In this document: in pieces, positions 13,597-22,402 of the stretch | Layout of the letters: every line of letters starts with the position of its first letter | How positions within the stretch are numbered: position 1 is the first letter of the stretch | NCBI GenBank assembly: GCA_017610225.1 | Contig: JAFCCM010000010.1 | Coordinates: forward strand, 1 to 41,945 | Length of the DNA: 41,945 nt | Direction: 5' to 3' | From: Candidatus Aenigmatarchaeota archaeon | GTDB taxonomy: Archaea; Aenigmatarchaeota; Aenigmatarchaeia; CG10238-14 | Program-made: the position numbers and the translations under genes | Notes under the pieces: generated by a model | Databases searched by the model: none | Told to the model about the DNA's origin: nothing | The model's input: only the letters and a program-made list of their open reading frames with translations

Positions 13597-15321
13597 ATGA
13601 AATCAGTTAAACTAGAAGGAAATGCTTTGGAAGTTGCAACATCAAGATATCTTATGAAAGGTGAAGATTGGGATATGTGTGCTAATAGAGTTGCTGATAC
13701 AATGGCTGTTGTTGAAGATAAAAGAATTAAATATAGAGATGCATTTTATGAAATGATAGGCAATATGGATTTTTTACCAGGCGGTCGTATTTTGAGAAAT
13801 TCTGGTAGAACAAGGGGATCACTTTTCAATTGTTATCATTTACCCGTCAATGACAATATAGAAAGTATTGGTCAATTTTTAAAAGAAAGTTTAGTATTGT
13901 GGTCAGAAGGTGGTGGTGTTGGCGTAAATTTTTCTAATTTAAGACCAAAAGGAGATGTTATATTAGGTAAAGGTGGAACATCTTCTGGATTAGTTTCATT
14001 TATAGAAGCTGCAGATGGAGTAGCTGCTACTATTGAAAGTGGTGGAGCTCGTCGAGCAGCCGGTCTTGTTCATGTTGATGTATCTCATCCAGAAGTTATG
14101 GATTTTATTGATGCTAAAGTGGTACATGAAAAAATATCTCATTTTAATATTTCAGTGGCAATCAATGATGATTTTATTCAAGCAGTAGAAACAGATTCAA
14201 ATTGGACTTTTAAATTTAATCAAAGAAAATATGGAACAATAAAAGCTAAAATAATTTGGGATAAAATAGTATCTAATATGATTAAATCAGCTGAACCAGG
14301 ATTAATAAATTGGACTAATTTTCAAAAAAATAATTCCTGGTATTATGACCCAGTGTTAGGTACAAATCCTTGTGGGGAAACATGTCTTTCAAGTAGAGAT
14401 GTTTGTGATTTAGGTTCTTTAGTTTTACCTAATTTTATTACTGGTAATGTTAATACAAATTGGATTAAGTTAGAACAAACAATTAAATTAGCAGTAAGAT
14501 TTTTAGATAATGTTATACAATGTAATAAATATGTTATGAAAGAAATTGAAAATAAAGCTAATACATCAAGACGAATAGGTATTGGAGTTTTAGGTGTAGC
14601 TGAATATTTATTTGCTAAAAAAGCTAAATATGGTAGCGATAAATCTATAATGGAGCTTGAACGATTGATGCAATTTATTAGAAATAAATGTTATGAAGCT
14701 TCTATTGAATTAGCTGCTGAAAAAGGATCATTTCCAGCATTCAATCCAGTCCTTTATGGAAAATCATCATTTATTAGAAAATTACCTGCATCTATTAGAA
14801 TGGATATTAAAAAATATGGTATAAGAAATGTAACTTTACAAGCAATTGCTCCAAATGGAACTGTAAGTTTATTAACTCCATATACAGGTTCTGCTGAACC
14901 ATTATTTGCTAAAGCTTATTTAAGAAAAGATAGAGTTAGTGAAAGAATATATGTTCATCCAATGTATGAAAAAATGATTAAAAATAATGTTGAAATACCA
15001 GAATGGTTTGTAGATTCTTTCGATCTAAAACCACAAGACCATTTTAATATTCAAGCAGTTATTCAAAAATATGTTGATAGTTCAGTATCAAAAACAATCA
15101 ACTTACCAAAAGAAACTACCTCAGAAGATTTAAGTCAATTATTACTTGAAAATATTACGGATTTAAAAGGTGTCACAGTATATCGAGACGGGAGTCGTGG
15201 GGAACAACCTTTAAATCAAATCACAAAAGAACAAGCAATAGAACATATTAAAAAAGGTATAGTTAAAAATACATTAGAAACCGGAGATGTTCAATGTGTT
15301 AATGGTAAATGTGATATATAA
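13597..15321 (+). CDS. nrdJ: Class II (B12-dependent) ribonucleotide reductase
   Basis: A 574-residue reductase that would make deoxynucleotides for phage replication, using adenosylcobalamin instead of a NrdB partner. Visible: PGGRILRNSG, first redox Cys in FNCYHLP (C79), EGGGVGVNFSNLRP, the active-site loop NPCGE (N257, C259, E261), second Cys in DVCDLGS (C270), APNGTVSLL with the following GSAEP, and a C-terminal CVNGKC pair (C567, C572) for re-reduction. There is no ATP cone and no nrdB gene nearby. AGGAGATA precedes the ATG. Class II is inferred from the overall pattern and the absence of class I features. Confidence 0.88.
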   Translation: MKSVKLEGNALEVATSRYLMKGEDWDMCANRVADTMAVVEDKRIKYRDAFYEMIGNMDFLPGGRILRNSGRTRGSLFNCYHLPVNDNIESIGQFLKESLVLWSEGGGVGVNFSNLRPKGDVILGKGGTSSGLVSFIEAADGVAATIESGGARRAAGLVHVDVSHPEVMDFIDAKVVHEKISHFNISVAINDDFIQAVETDSNWTFKFNQRKYGTIKAKIIWDKIVSNMIKSAEPGLINWTNFQKNNSWYYDPVLGTNPCGETCLSSRDVCDLGSLVLPNFITGNVNTNWIKLEQTIKLAVRFLDNVIQCNKYVMKEIENKANTSRRIGIGVLGVAEYLFAKKAKYGSDKSIMELERLMQFIRNKCYEASIELAAEKGSFPAFNPVLYGKSSFIRKLPASIRMDIKKYGIRNVTLQAIAPNGTVSLLTPYTGSAEPLFAKAYLRKDRVSERIYVHPMYEKMIKNNVEIPEWFVDSFDLKPQDHFNIQAVIQKYVDSSVSKTINLPKETTSEDLSQLLLENITDLKGVTVYRDGSRGEQPLNQITKEQAIEHIKKGIVKNTLETGDVQCVNGKCDI

Positions 15322-15337
15322 ATAAAAGGAGTAAAAC

Positions 15338-15538
15338 ATGTTACTTTTAGAAGCAAATCAAGTATGTCCGCATGGATCGGATTGTCCATATAATACATTT
15401 AATGAATGTGTTGGAGTGGATCAAGATAGATTAACCTCATTTCAATGTGATTATGTATCAAATGGAGTATTTGTTGAAAATGGTCAACAAAGAAATAGAC
15501 TTGATCAAACAGGTCAAATGAAAATTATACTGGAGTAA
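15338..15538 (+). CDS. Small Cys-containing protein next to nrdJ
   Basis: A 66-residue protein with four Cys (CPHGSDCPYNTFNEC, then FQCDYV) and no recognised family. It starts 17 bases after nrdJ behind AAAAGGAG. The cysteines could bind zinc or serve in redox chemistry with the reductase; position is the only hint. The C-terminal part (GQQRNRLDQTGQMKIILE) is polar. Confidence 0.6.
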   Translation: MLLLEANQVCPHGSDCPYNTFNECVGVDQDRLTSFQCDYVSNGVFVENGQQRNRLDQTGQMKIILE

Positions 15539-15543
15539 AATAT

Positions 15544-15993
15544 ATGGATGATATAGAATCAATAAAATCTGATGATTTAGGTGGTGAGTTAATAATTCAG
15601 AATCTATTAGAAGATTTTGCTACACAAAGAGAAGCTTTACTTCAAATGGTTACAGATGTGGAAAAACTTAAAGTTGATATCGACAAACTTTTTCCAGAAA
15701 AAATGAATATTAGATATGCAAAATTATTTGAAGAAAAGATTAAAACAGCAGTTTCAATGTTTAATGTGTTGTTAGATATCCGTAAAGAATTATTAAAAAC
15801 GACCAAAGATGAGATTGATATTAGAAGAAAAGTCACTGGTAAGGGTGATTTAAATGAATTGATTGATGTTCGCAAACTTGCATCAAAGATTGAAAATTTT
15901 GAGTCTAAAAAAGATAAATTAAAAAAGAAAAAAAATAAATTAAAATTTGAACCAAATCCAGAATTATTAATGGAGGAAGTACTTAATGGTTGA
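15544..15993 (+). CDS. Helical coiled-coil protein
   Basis: A 149-residue, almost wholly helical, highly charged protein with a Lys-rich C-terminal coiled coil (KDKLKKKKNKLKF). The 3' end overlaps the start of the uvsX-like gene by 8 bases, suggesting coupled translation. It could be a recombination mediator, a small terminase-type protein or a structural protein; nothing in the sequence decides. Not recognised. Confidence 0.6.
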   Translation: MDDIESIKSDDLGGELIIQNLLEDFATQREALLQMVTDVEKLKVDIDKLFPEKMNIRYAKLFEEKIKTAVSMFNVLLDIRKELLKTTKDEIDIRRKVTGKGDLNELIDVRKLASKIENFESKKDKLKKKKNKLKFEPNPELLMEEVLNG

Positions 15994-17215
15994 TATAGAT
16001 AAAGTCGATGAAGAAATAGAAGTATCTGAGAAAGATCGAAAAGCAGATGAAAAACTAAAACAAGAAGACTCAGCTAAAATGTCAGAAGCTCTTAGTAGTA
16101 TTAAAGTTGATGATAGTGATATTCATTTAGAAAAAGTTGATAAAAAATCTTTAGAAGATTCTGATGAAATAAAAGATTTGTATGCAGAGTTTAATGATTT
16201 TATTGAAGTTAAAGGTGAGATGAAAGCTGAGATTGGTGAAAAGAAAACAGTATCTACTGGAATTGATGTTTTAGATGCAATGTTAGGTGGCGGTTTTCCT
16301 GTTGGAGCTTTATCAATTATTGTTGGTAATCCTGGGTCAGGTAAATCAATGCTTGCAATTCAAACTATGGGTGCAGCTCAAAGAGAACATAAAGGATGTT
16401 TAACATCTTTTCTTGATTCAGAAGAAGCAACTACTAGTCAACGTTTAGCAAATTTAGGTGTTAATAGACCAAAAATCAATCCGTATACAGACATTACTGT
16501 TGAAAAGGTTTTTAAACATTTAGAAGTAATGTGTTTATTTAAAGAGAAAAAAGGTATTGTTGATATTCCGTCTGTATTATGTTGGGATTCAATAGCTAAT
16601 ACATCATCTCAAAGAGAAAGAGAAGTTGAAGATTTAAATCAAGCAATTGGATTTAAAGCAAGATTATTATCATTCTTGTTGCCAAAATATATTGCAAAAT
16701 GTTCAAAATATAATATAGCATTTATTGCTGTTAATCAAATGAGAGAACAATTAGCAATGGGGCAATTTGCTCCAGCTAAAGAATTAAGATTTCTTAGTAC
16801 TGGAAAATCATTGCCTGGTGGTCAATCATTAAAATTTAATGCTTTTGTATTACTTGAAATGAAAGCTAAAGGTGTTCTAGATTCAGCTAAATATGGCTTT
16901 GAAGGAATTTTAGTAAATGTAACTAGTGTTAAGAATAAGCTTATGCCACCCAATATGAACGTAGAATTAATTGGTGACTTCTTAACTGGTTTTTCAAATT
17001 TTAGAACTAATTATCATTTTTTAGTTAAATATAAAAGATTAAAATCTGGAGCTTGGAATTATTTAATATCTGATCCAGAACAACAAAAATTTCGCACAAA
17101 AGACGCAGAAAATTTATATAATGAAGATAATAGATTTAAACTAGAGTTTGATAAAGCAGTTAAAGAATGCATCCAGATTGAAATTATAGATCCAACAATA
17201 GTTAAACATGACTAA
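15986..17215 (+). CDS. uvsX: RecA/UvsX-type recombinase
   Basis: A 409-residue strand-exchange ATPase. After an acidic N-terminal extension of about 70 residues comes a RecA core: STGIDVLDAMLGGGFPVG, Walker A GNPGSGKS (114-121), FLDSEEATT, Walker B VLCWDS (197-202), and the NQMREQ segment (about 252-257). Overall length resembles T4 UvsX (391). It should pair single strands for recombination-dependent replication and repair. It overlaps the upstream coiled-coil gene, and a decayed HNH gene begins inside its last codons, so the gene was probably a homing target. Confidence 0.9.
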   Translation: MVDIDKVDEEIEVSEKDRKADEKLKQEDSAKMSEALSSIKVDDSDIHLEKVDKKSLEDSDEIKDLYAEFNDFIEVKGEMKAEIGEKKTVSTGIDVLDAMLGGGFPVGALSIIVGNPGSGKSMLAIQTMGAAQREHKGCLTSFLDSEEATTSQRLANLGVNRPKINPYTDITVEKVFKHLEVMCLFKEKKGIVDIPSVLCWDSIANTSSQREREVEDLNQAIGFKARLLSFLLPKYIAKCSKYNIAFIAVNQMREQLAMGQFAPAKELRFLSTGKSLPGGQSLKFNAFVLLEMKAKGVLDSAKYGFEGILVNVTSVKNKLMPPNMNVELIGDFLTGFSNFRTNYHFLVKYKRLKSGAWNYLISDPEQQKFRTKDAENLYNEDNRFKLEFDKAVKECIQIEIIDPTIVKHD

Positions 17216-17696
17216 ATCATGTGAATATGGTTGTGGTCAAAAAGCTAAATTTTCTCCAATAAAAGGACGAACCAAATGGTGTTGTTCTGAATTTCTTCTA
17301 AAGTTCAGGGGTTAAAAATGTCCAAAAAGAAACAAAATTATATTCCCCTGGAATAAAGGTATTAAAACTGGAAAACATTCAGAAGAATGTAAAATTAATT
17401 GTGAAATTTTTAGAATAAGATCAAATCCAAATAAAATTTCTAAAGAAAAATATTATACATTTTTTAAATATCAAACGTTGATATAACAAGTTTTAGAAAG
17501 AGAAGATTATATTTATGAATACTGTGAAGTAAAAGCAACTCATGCACATCATTCACGTCCTCAGAAATTAGAACCAGGTTTTATACTTGATCCTGATTTT
17601 GGAGCAGCTTGTTATGAAAAGTATCATTATAAATATGGACATAAAGATGAATGTAGTACTGGAAATATAGCATTTATTATTTGTAACTCAAGTTAG
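17208..17696 (+). pseudogene. Decayed HNH homing endonuclease gene
   Basis: ATG at 17208 overlaps the end of the recombinase gene and opens with the shared Cys module (CEYGCGQKAKFSPIKG, then KWCC), stopping at about 17316. Further pieces: WNKGIKTGKHSEE, a stop within YQTLI, then YEYCEVKATHAHHSRPQ and YEKYHYKYGHKDE, ending at 17696. The HNH histidines remain, but two zinc Cys have become Tyr and the middle is deleted relative to 23296. Its decay is more advanced than in the copy at 12597. Confidence 0.8.
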
Positions 17697-17717
17697 CTTC
17701 TGAAGGTAGTTTATTTT

Positions 17718-17734
17718 TAGAACAAAATAAAAAT
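17718..17734 (+). promoter_or_regulatory. Copy of the TAGAACA upstream motif
   Basis: TAGAACAAAATAAAAAT, preceded by a T-rich stretch, lies in the gap after the HNH remnant and 41 bases before the KH-protein gene. It shares the first 12 bases with the element at 29704 (TAGAACAAAATATAAAG). Candidate promoter. Confidence 0.35.
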
Positions 17735-17775
17735 GAATACCAAAATATATATGTTACTTAAAAAGGGGAAAAATT

Positions 17776-18063
17776 ATGAATATGTCTGAAATTTTACAAG
17801 ATTATGTTGATTCTACAATTAAAAAAATAGTTGACAATCCAGATGATGTTAAAATAACTACAACTGTTTCTACAAAGTCAGTTATTGTTCAAATTAAAAG
17901 TGATCAAGAAGATTTGGGAAAAATCATTGGTAAAAAAGGCAGAACAATTGAGTCATTAAAAATATTAACTTTAGCAATAAAAAATACTCAGTTTCCGAGA
18001 GATACAAGACGTGTTGTTCTTGAGATTATTGAGGATGAAGATTCTAGTTTTTTAGATTTATAA
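17776..18063 (+). CDS. KH-domain RNA-binding protein, KhpA-like
   Basis: A 95-residue protein with a single type II KH domain, as in bacterial KhpA (YlqC). The nucleic-acid-binding GxxG loop is in LGKIIGKKGRTIESLK (47-62), preceded by strands VIVQIKSD and followed by RRVVLEIIE. Bacterial KhpA binds many RNAs with KhpB. A phage copy could affect mRNA stability or translation of host or phage genes; this is inference. AAAAGGGGA precedes the ATG and a possible promoter motif lies at 17718. Confidence 0.82.
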   Translation: MNMSEILQDYVDSTIKKIVDNPDDVKITTTVSTKSVIVQIKSDQEDLGKIIGKKGRTIESLKILTLAIKNTQFPRDTRRVVLEIIEDEDSSFLDL

Positions 18064-18075
18064 GGAGGAGTAAAT

Positions 18076-18639
18076 ATGTTACAAAAAGAAAGTAAAATAA
18101 GAGTTCTTGAAAACTTTTATGGACTTGATTATGTTTTCTTTGGCAAACCAGTTCAAAAAATGCAATCTTGTTGTGAAGCATTAGTTGAAGATTATATGAC
18201 TATTAAAGGTGCATTTATGTCATTAATGATTGAAATGTATGACATGATTAAACATAAACCAAAAGAACTCACTGAAAAAGTCAATAGTGATGATCTAAGA
18301 GTACAAGCAAGAGAATCTGCAAAGGTTGCTAGAACTAATGCCAGACAACTTGTTGAAACAAAACAAGGTAGAGCAGATGTTAAATTAGCCTTAAAAGAAG
18401 CTTTAGAAGAAAATTCTGACCTTAATATTGAAGACGAAGTTAGAGAGACTATCAGATCAAAAGCTTTTGGTTTAGCTGTTGATAATTTACTTATTGGTAG
18501 AGCTCTTAGTGAATCAGAATCTGTTGATAAATTAAATGAATGGGATGGACAAATTGTTGAAGATGCTTATAAGGTGTTAAGAGACAACATGGTTGAATCA
18601 GCATTGTTTATATTAGAGGCTAATGAGCTTACAAAGTAA
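18076..18639 (+). CDS. Helical hypothetical protein
   Basis: A 187-residue, predominantly helical protein without recognised motifs, preceded by a very strong ribosome-binding site (AAGGAGGAG), suggesting high expression. The middle has a charged Ala-rich stretch (ARESAKVARTNARQLVETK). Its 3' end overlaps the nuclease gene by 17 bases. It could be a structural or DNA-associated protein; unknown. Confidence 0.6.
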   Translation: MLQKESKIRVLENFYGLDYVFFGKPVQKMQSCCEALVEDYMTIKGAFMSLMIEMYDMIKHKPKELTEKVNSDDLRVQARESAKVARTNARQLVETKQGRADVKLALKEALEENSDLNIEDEVRETIRSKAFGLAVDNLLIGRALSESESVDKLNEWDGQIVEDAYKVLRDNMVESALFILEANELTK

Positions 18640-19525
18640 TGAATTTGGACAGTTATTAAAATATATAGAAGATGAAACTTCAAAAACTAATTCAATAAAA
18701 AAAGATAGTTTGAAAAAAATTGAAGAAGAAGTTTCCACGAATACTAAACAATTAATTAAAGACTCCCTTGAAGGAATCTATTCGGATGTTAAATTTAATA
18801 TTCCGAAGCAGACCTCAAGGGGGTTTGTTGTAAAAAATTTTGAGTCTCTTATGAGAGCAAAACTTATCGACCAACATAAGAGAATGCAAAGTTATGATAG
18901 ATCATATATCTCTGTTACTGAATTATTTAATTGTTTAAGAAAAACTTATTATGTAAGAAAAAAATATGAAATTGATATTTCTAAAGAATATAATTTTTCA
19001 TATTTATATATGATAAATAAAGTAGGTAACACAGTTCATGATTTAATTCAAGAGTTATATGATCATACTGAAGTAGAAAAAACTCTTATATCTGAAAAAT
19101 ATAAAGTTAAAGGTCGTGTTGATGGTATAAGAGATAATTTTCTATTAGAATATAAAACTATTGATGAATCAAAGTTTAAAGGCAAATGTTTTCCAATGCA
19201 CTATCTTCAAGGAATAATTTATGCTTTTCTTTTAAATTCTGAATATGATTATAAAATTGATACAATAACTATTGTTTATATAATTAGAAATTTAAAAAGA
19301 ATAATTCCATTTGATTTACCTTTGGATAATGAAAAAGCTAAATCATTTTTAAAATTTGGACCTCTTTTAATTGATTGTCTAAAAAATGATATAGTTCCAG
19401 AAACTATTAATTCGGATAAAGAACAATGTCATTGGTGTCAATATAAAAAATACTGTGATAAAGAAAAAAATATAATTACAAAACCCAAAGAAGAAAAAAA
19501 TGCTAAGTCTGTATTTTTACTATAA
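18623..19525 (+). CDS. Cas4/RecB-like Fe-S nuclease
   Basis: A 300-residue PD-(D/E)XK nuclease with the Cas4-type iron-sulfur layout: first Cys in FNCLRKTYY (C104), catalytic GRVDGIRDN (D167) and LEYKT (E176, K178), then a C-terminal cysteine trio QCHWCQYKKYC (C269, C272, C278). Cas4-like phage enzymes act as single-strand exonucleases. No cas genes or repeats are present. It lies shortly after the recombinase and KH genes, so end-processing for recombination is the natural inference. The N-terminal 90 residues are an uncharacterised helical extension. Confidence 0.78.
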   Translation: MSLQSNEFGQLLKYIEDETSKTNSIKKDSLKKIEEEVSTNTKQLIKDSLEGIYSDVKFNIPKQTSRGFVVKNFESLMRAKLIDQHKRMQSYDRSYISVTELFNCLRKTYYVRKKYEIDISKEYNFSYLYMINKVGNTVHDLIQELYDHTEVEKTLISEKYKVKGRVDGIRDNFLLEYKTIDESKFKGKCFPMHYLQGIIYAFLLNSEYDYKIDTITIVYIIRNLKRIIPFDLPLDNEKAKSFLKFGPLLIDCLKNDIVPETINSDKEQCHWCQYKKYCDKEKNIITKPKEEKNAKSVFLL

Positions 19526-19536
19526 AGGATGGTAAT

Positions 19537-21399
19537 ATGATTGTTCTATGGCCATTAATTACATCTAAAACAATTAATCCTAATATTTTGCAAGGTGTTT
19601 GTAAGTCTCTTGAAAAATATGTTTTTATACATAGATTAGATGATATTCTTGAAGCTGCAAATGCTAATATAAAGAAGAAAAACAAGAAAAGAAAAACATA
19701 TTTAAAAATTCAAAAAATATTTGGAAGAAGAGTTCTTAAACTTGAGAATATAGAGTATGATACAATTGGAAATTATTTAGATGAAGTTACTAAAAATCTT
19801 CTAGAAGGTAAAAGAGATGATAGAAAATCCCCAAAACCTAGTAGCAAAACTAATAAAGGAAAATCTCCAAAACCTAGTAGCAAAACTAATAAAGGAAAAT
19901 CTCCAAAACCTACAAATTCCAAACAACCTCGTAAATATCCAAGTAATATAGGCGGTAGTTCGTCAAATCAATCTGGTAATAGTGGTGGAGGAATTAATAT
20001 TAATGTTCCTGAAAAAAAATATGCTCAAGAACCAAAGATAGGTAAGATGGATAATAATATACTTTCTAATGAACCCACTTGGCAACAAGTAACTGATCAA
20101 GAAGGTAATGTTACAGCTATTGGTGTAAAGGTTGTTCCATATATAATGAATAATGATCAATCATTAATTAAATTAATGTTAAGTGATAAATATAGAAAAG
20201 GTATGGATAAAGTAGTTGCAATGCAGTCAAGAAAAATGCTTAGAATTATGTTTAAAATTGCCAATTTTTCATGGAAAAAAACTGTTGGATTATTTTCATG
20301 GACTGGTTTAGTTTCTAAAAGTCTTAAAAAGAGTACTGTTACACAGGACTGGAAAAATGATATTTATTTACAAAATACATCATTCGGAAAAAATATGTTT
20401 ATTATGTTAAATAAATTAGATTTAGAAGATGATTTTACTACTGATGCATCTGGTATCAAAAAATTATTTGGAATGGGTTGGAATTCTTTTATTGTTGCGG
20501 ATGATATTAATAAATCAGTATCTTTTTGCATGAGTTCATATAAAGGTATGTGTTCTGTATTAAACTACTCATTTCTTTATGCTGATTCTAGAGCGGCTGC
20601 ACAAGTATATAAAGATATAGAAGATGTAAGAAAATCAGCTGGTCCTTTGTTTAGATTAAATAGGAGAAAAAAAGCTATGATTACTGATGATTTAGCTCAA
20701 TACAAAATAAATCAATATTCTCAAAGTACTTTATTAAATGAATCTTATTTATCTGAAGGTTTATTTTCTGATGTTTTAAAACAAATTAAAACAAATCCTA
20801 AAAAATTAGTAGGTAATTTAAAAGGAATTGGTAGTGCTGTTAAAAGAAACGACTTCAAAGCAGCATATAAAATTTCTAAGAAAATAGACCCTGGAAATAA
20901 AAAGAATCATATTCATAAAGTTATTGATAGAGAATTAAAAATCAATGCTAAATTTAAAACTAATTATAATCTATCAAATAGAGTATTTAAAAATTCAATT
21001 AATGGTTTACCAGAAGATTTAATTAAAGTTGGTTCAGCATTAGTAGCATCTTTAGCGTTAATTAATAGAGATAAAAATTATAATATAAAAAACGATTTAA
21101 AGAAAATTGTAATGCAAACTAGATCTAAACAAACTGATAAAACTCAATATGAAAAAGATGTTAAAACAGCTTTTATTTTTGCAATAATTTCAGTTGTTTT
21201 TACATCATCTATTAGTATTTGGTTAATATATATAATAGTTTCTTGGACAACAATAGCAACAACAACTTTATATACAAATATTATACCACTAATAGCAATC
21301 ACTGGAATGATTTATTTATTAAAATTTTTAGCAGCTCATGAAGAAAATAAATCAACACCTGAAACTGTGCGTAAGGAGGTTCTAAATGGATTTGAGTAA
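19537..21399 (+). CDS. Large membrane-anchored protein with linker repeats
   Basis: A 620-residue protein of unknown function. Residues 1-90 form a helical basic domain. About 95-150 is a disordered linker with a repeated KSPKPSSKTNKG unit and a Gly/Ser/Asn-rich tail. Residues 170-400 form a folded mid-domain (NEPTWQQVTDQEGNV, GLFSWTGLV). Two hydrophobic segments lie near 543-571 and 580-598. SYLSE-G near 403-408 matches the T4 prohead protease consensus (L/I-x-E before G/A/S). It may be a virion or membrane protein, possibly processed. Its end overlaps the next gene by 14 bases. Confidence 0.6.
   Translation: MIVLWPLITSKTINPNILQGVCKSLEKYVFIHRLDDILEAANANIKKKNKKRKTYLKIQKIFGRRVLKLENIEYDTIGNYLDEVTKNLLEGKRDDRKSPKPSSKTNKGKSPKPSSKTNKGKSPKPTNSKQPRKYPSNIGGSSSNQSGNSGGGININVPEKKYAQEPKIGKMDNNILSNEPTWQQVTDQEGNVTAIGVKVVPYIMNNDQSLIKLMLSDKYRKGMDKVVAMQSRKMLRIMFKIANFSWKKTVGLFSWTGLVSKSLKKSTVTQDWKNDIYLQNTSFGKNMFIMLNKLDLEDDFTTDASGIKKLFGMGWNSFIVADDINKSVSFCMSSYKGMCSVLNYSFLYADSRAAAQVYKDIEDVRKSAGPLFRLNRRKKAMITDDLAQYKINQYSQSTLLNESYLSEGLFSDVLKQIKTNPKKLVGNLKGIGSAVKRNDFKAAYKISKKIDPGNKKNHIHKVIDRELKINAKFKTNYNLSNRVFKNSINGLPEDLIKVGSALVASLALINRDKNYNIKNDLKKIVMQTRSKQTDKTQYEKDVKTAFIFAIISVVFTSSISIWLIYIIVSWTTIATTTLYTNIIPLIAITGMIYLLKFLAAHEENKSTPETVRKEVLNGFE
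19825..19912 (+). repeat. 36-bp direct tandem repeat inside a coding linker
   Basis: Two full units (19825-19860 and 19861-19896), differing by one base, plus a 16-base third part. Each encodes the 12-residue KSPKPSSKTNKG. The near-identity at DNA level implies recent slippage or duplication, so copy number may vary among relatives. Confidence 0.9.
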
Positions 21400-22009
21400 A
21401 TTAGAAGATGTAGAAGTTAATGCTGAAGTTAATGGTTTGGAATTGTACAGTGATCAATATCCGTTTAGACTACCATTAAGAATTTCAAGTTTTGAGAACG
21501 AAGCAGAGTATGTAAAATTTATTAGAAATTGTGAAAGACATATTAGAAGCAGCATTGAATATAAACAATGGAGAAATTATATAATTGATGTGTTAGGTGT
21601 ACAAACTTGTATGATCACTAATGAAAGAATGGATCAATGTACAATTGAAGTACATCATCATATTCCAAGTTTATTTGTTTTAGTTAAATCAATCGCTAAT
21701 AAAATGATAGATGAAGAAAAAGAATTTTCTACATTTGATATATCACTAGAAGCAATTAAATATCATTTTCAAAATAAAGTTGGGTATGTTACATTAATTA
21801 AATCTATACATGAAAAATTTCATAATGGTTTTTTAGGAGTTCCAACTAATTTAATTAGAGGTAATTATCAGGCATTTGTTGAAGAATATTCTTCTCATAT
21901 AGATGATGAAGATTTAGATGTTATTCAACAAAGATTATCAGTCACTGAGTCTAATTGTGGTTGGTCAAGAGATGATTACCCAGGACAACAAGCAGTTAAT
22001 GAGGGATAA
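21386..22009 (+). CDS. HNH-like domain protein
   Basis: A 207-residue protein with an HNH-like core in the middle: KQWRNYIIDVLG, a Cys in TCMITNERM, VHHHIP (H90-H92), then IHEKFHNG about 45 residues later, the usual closing His segment. Unlike the homing endonucleases here it lacks the Cys-rich N-module and lies in line with virion genes, overlapping its upstream neighbour behind a strong AAGGAGG. It could be a resident phage nuclease (for example packaging-related) rather than a mobile one. Moderately sure of the fold, not of the role. Confidence 0.5.
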   Translation: MDLSKLEDVEVNAEVNGLELYSDQYPFRLPLRISSFENEAEYVKFIRNCERHIRSSIEYKQWRNYIIDVLGVQTCMITNERMDQCTIEVHHHIPSLFVLVKSIANKMIDEEKEFSTFDISLEAIKYHFQNKVGYVTLIKSIHEKFHNGFLGVPTNLIRGNYQAFVEEYSSHIDDEDLDVIQQRLSVTESNCGWSRDDYPGQQAVNEG

Positions 22010-22012
22010 TCA

Positions 22013-22402
22013 ATGTTTACTATTGATAAAGAAGCTAAGAAAAATAAAATAATTCCTATTAATGTAGATTATATGGGTGTTCGTTATACAACAGAATCTA
22101 ATAAGTTTATTTTTCCGTCACCTTCTTTTTGGTTGTTAGAAAAGAATTTATTTTTTCTAACAGCCAATTCTGAAAAAAAATCATTTGATCAAAAATATAT
22201 TATGAGACCAGATTATTTATCTTATGATGAATATGAAACAGTTGTTTTAGCTCCATTATTAATGTATGTTAATAGAGTTTTCACTGTTGAAGATTTTAAT
22301 TTAAATGAAGTTATTATTCCAAAAATGCCGTATATAGTTGAAATTTTAATTGATAAATTTCCTGAACTCCCACCAGATAAATTAGAGGTGACAAATTGGT
22401 AG
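22013..22402 (+). CDS. Hypothetical protein, virion region
   Basis: A 129-residue protein with no recognised motif, mixed strands and helices, starting 3 bases after the upstream stop and overlapping the next gene by 7 bases. The tight packing with its neighbours suggests a shared complex, probably virion assembly. Unknown. Confidence 0.6.
   Translation: MFTIDKEAKKNKIIPINVDYMGVRYTTESNKFIFPSPSFWLLEKNLFFLTANSEKKSFDQKYIMRPDYLSYDEYETVVLAPLLMYVNRVFTVEDFNLNEVIIPKMPYIVEILIDKFPELPPDKLEVTNW

Noticed and set aside
13597..15321. Split intein or intron in nrdJ
   Set aside because: The reductase frame is continuous through all catalytic motifs.
18623..19525. Part of a CRISPR-Cas locus
   Set aside because: No other cas gene or repeat array in the window; a stand-alone phage nuclease is more likely.
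19825..19912. Possible CRISPR array
   Set aside because: The 36-base units are directly adjacent with no spacers and are in frame in a coding linker.
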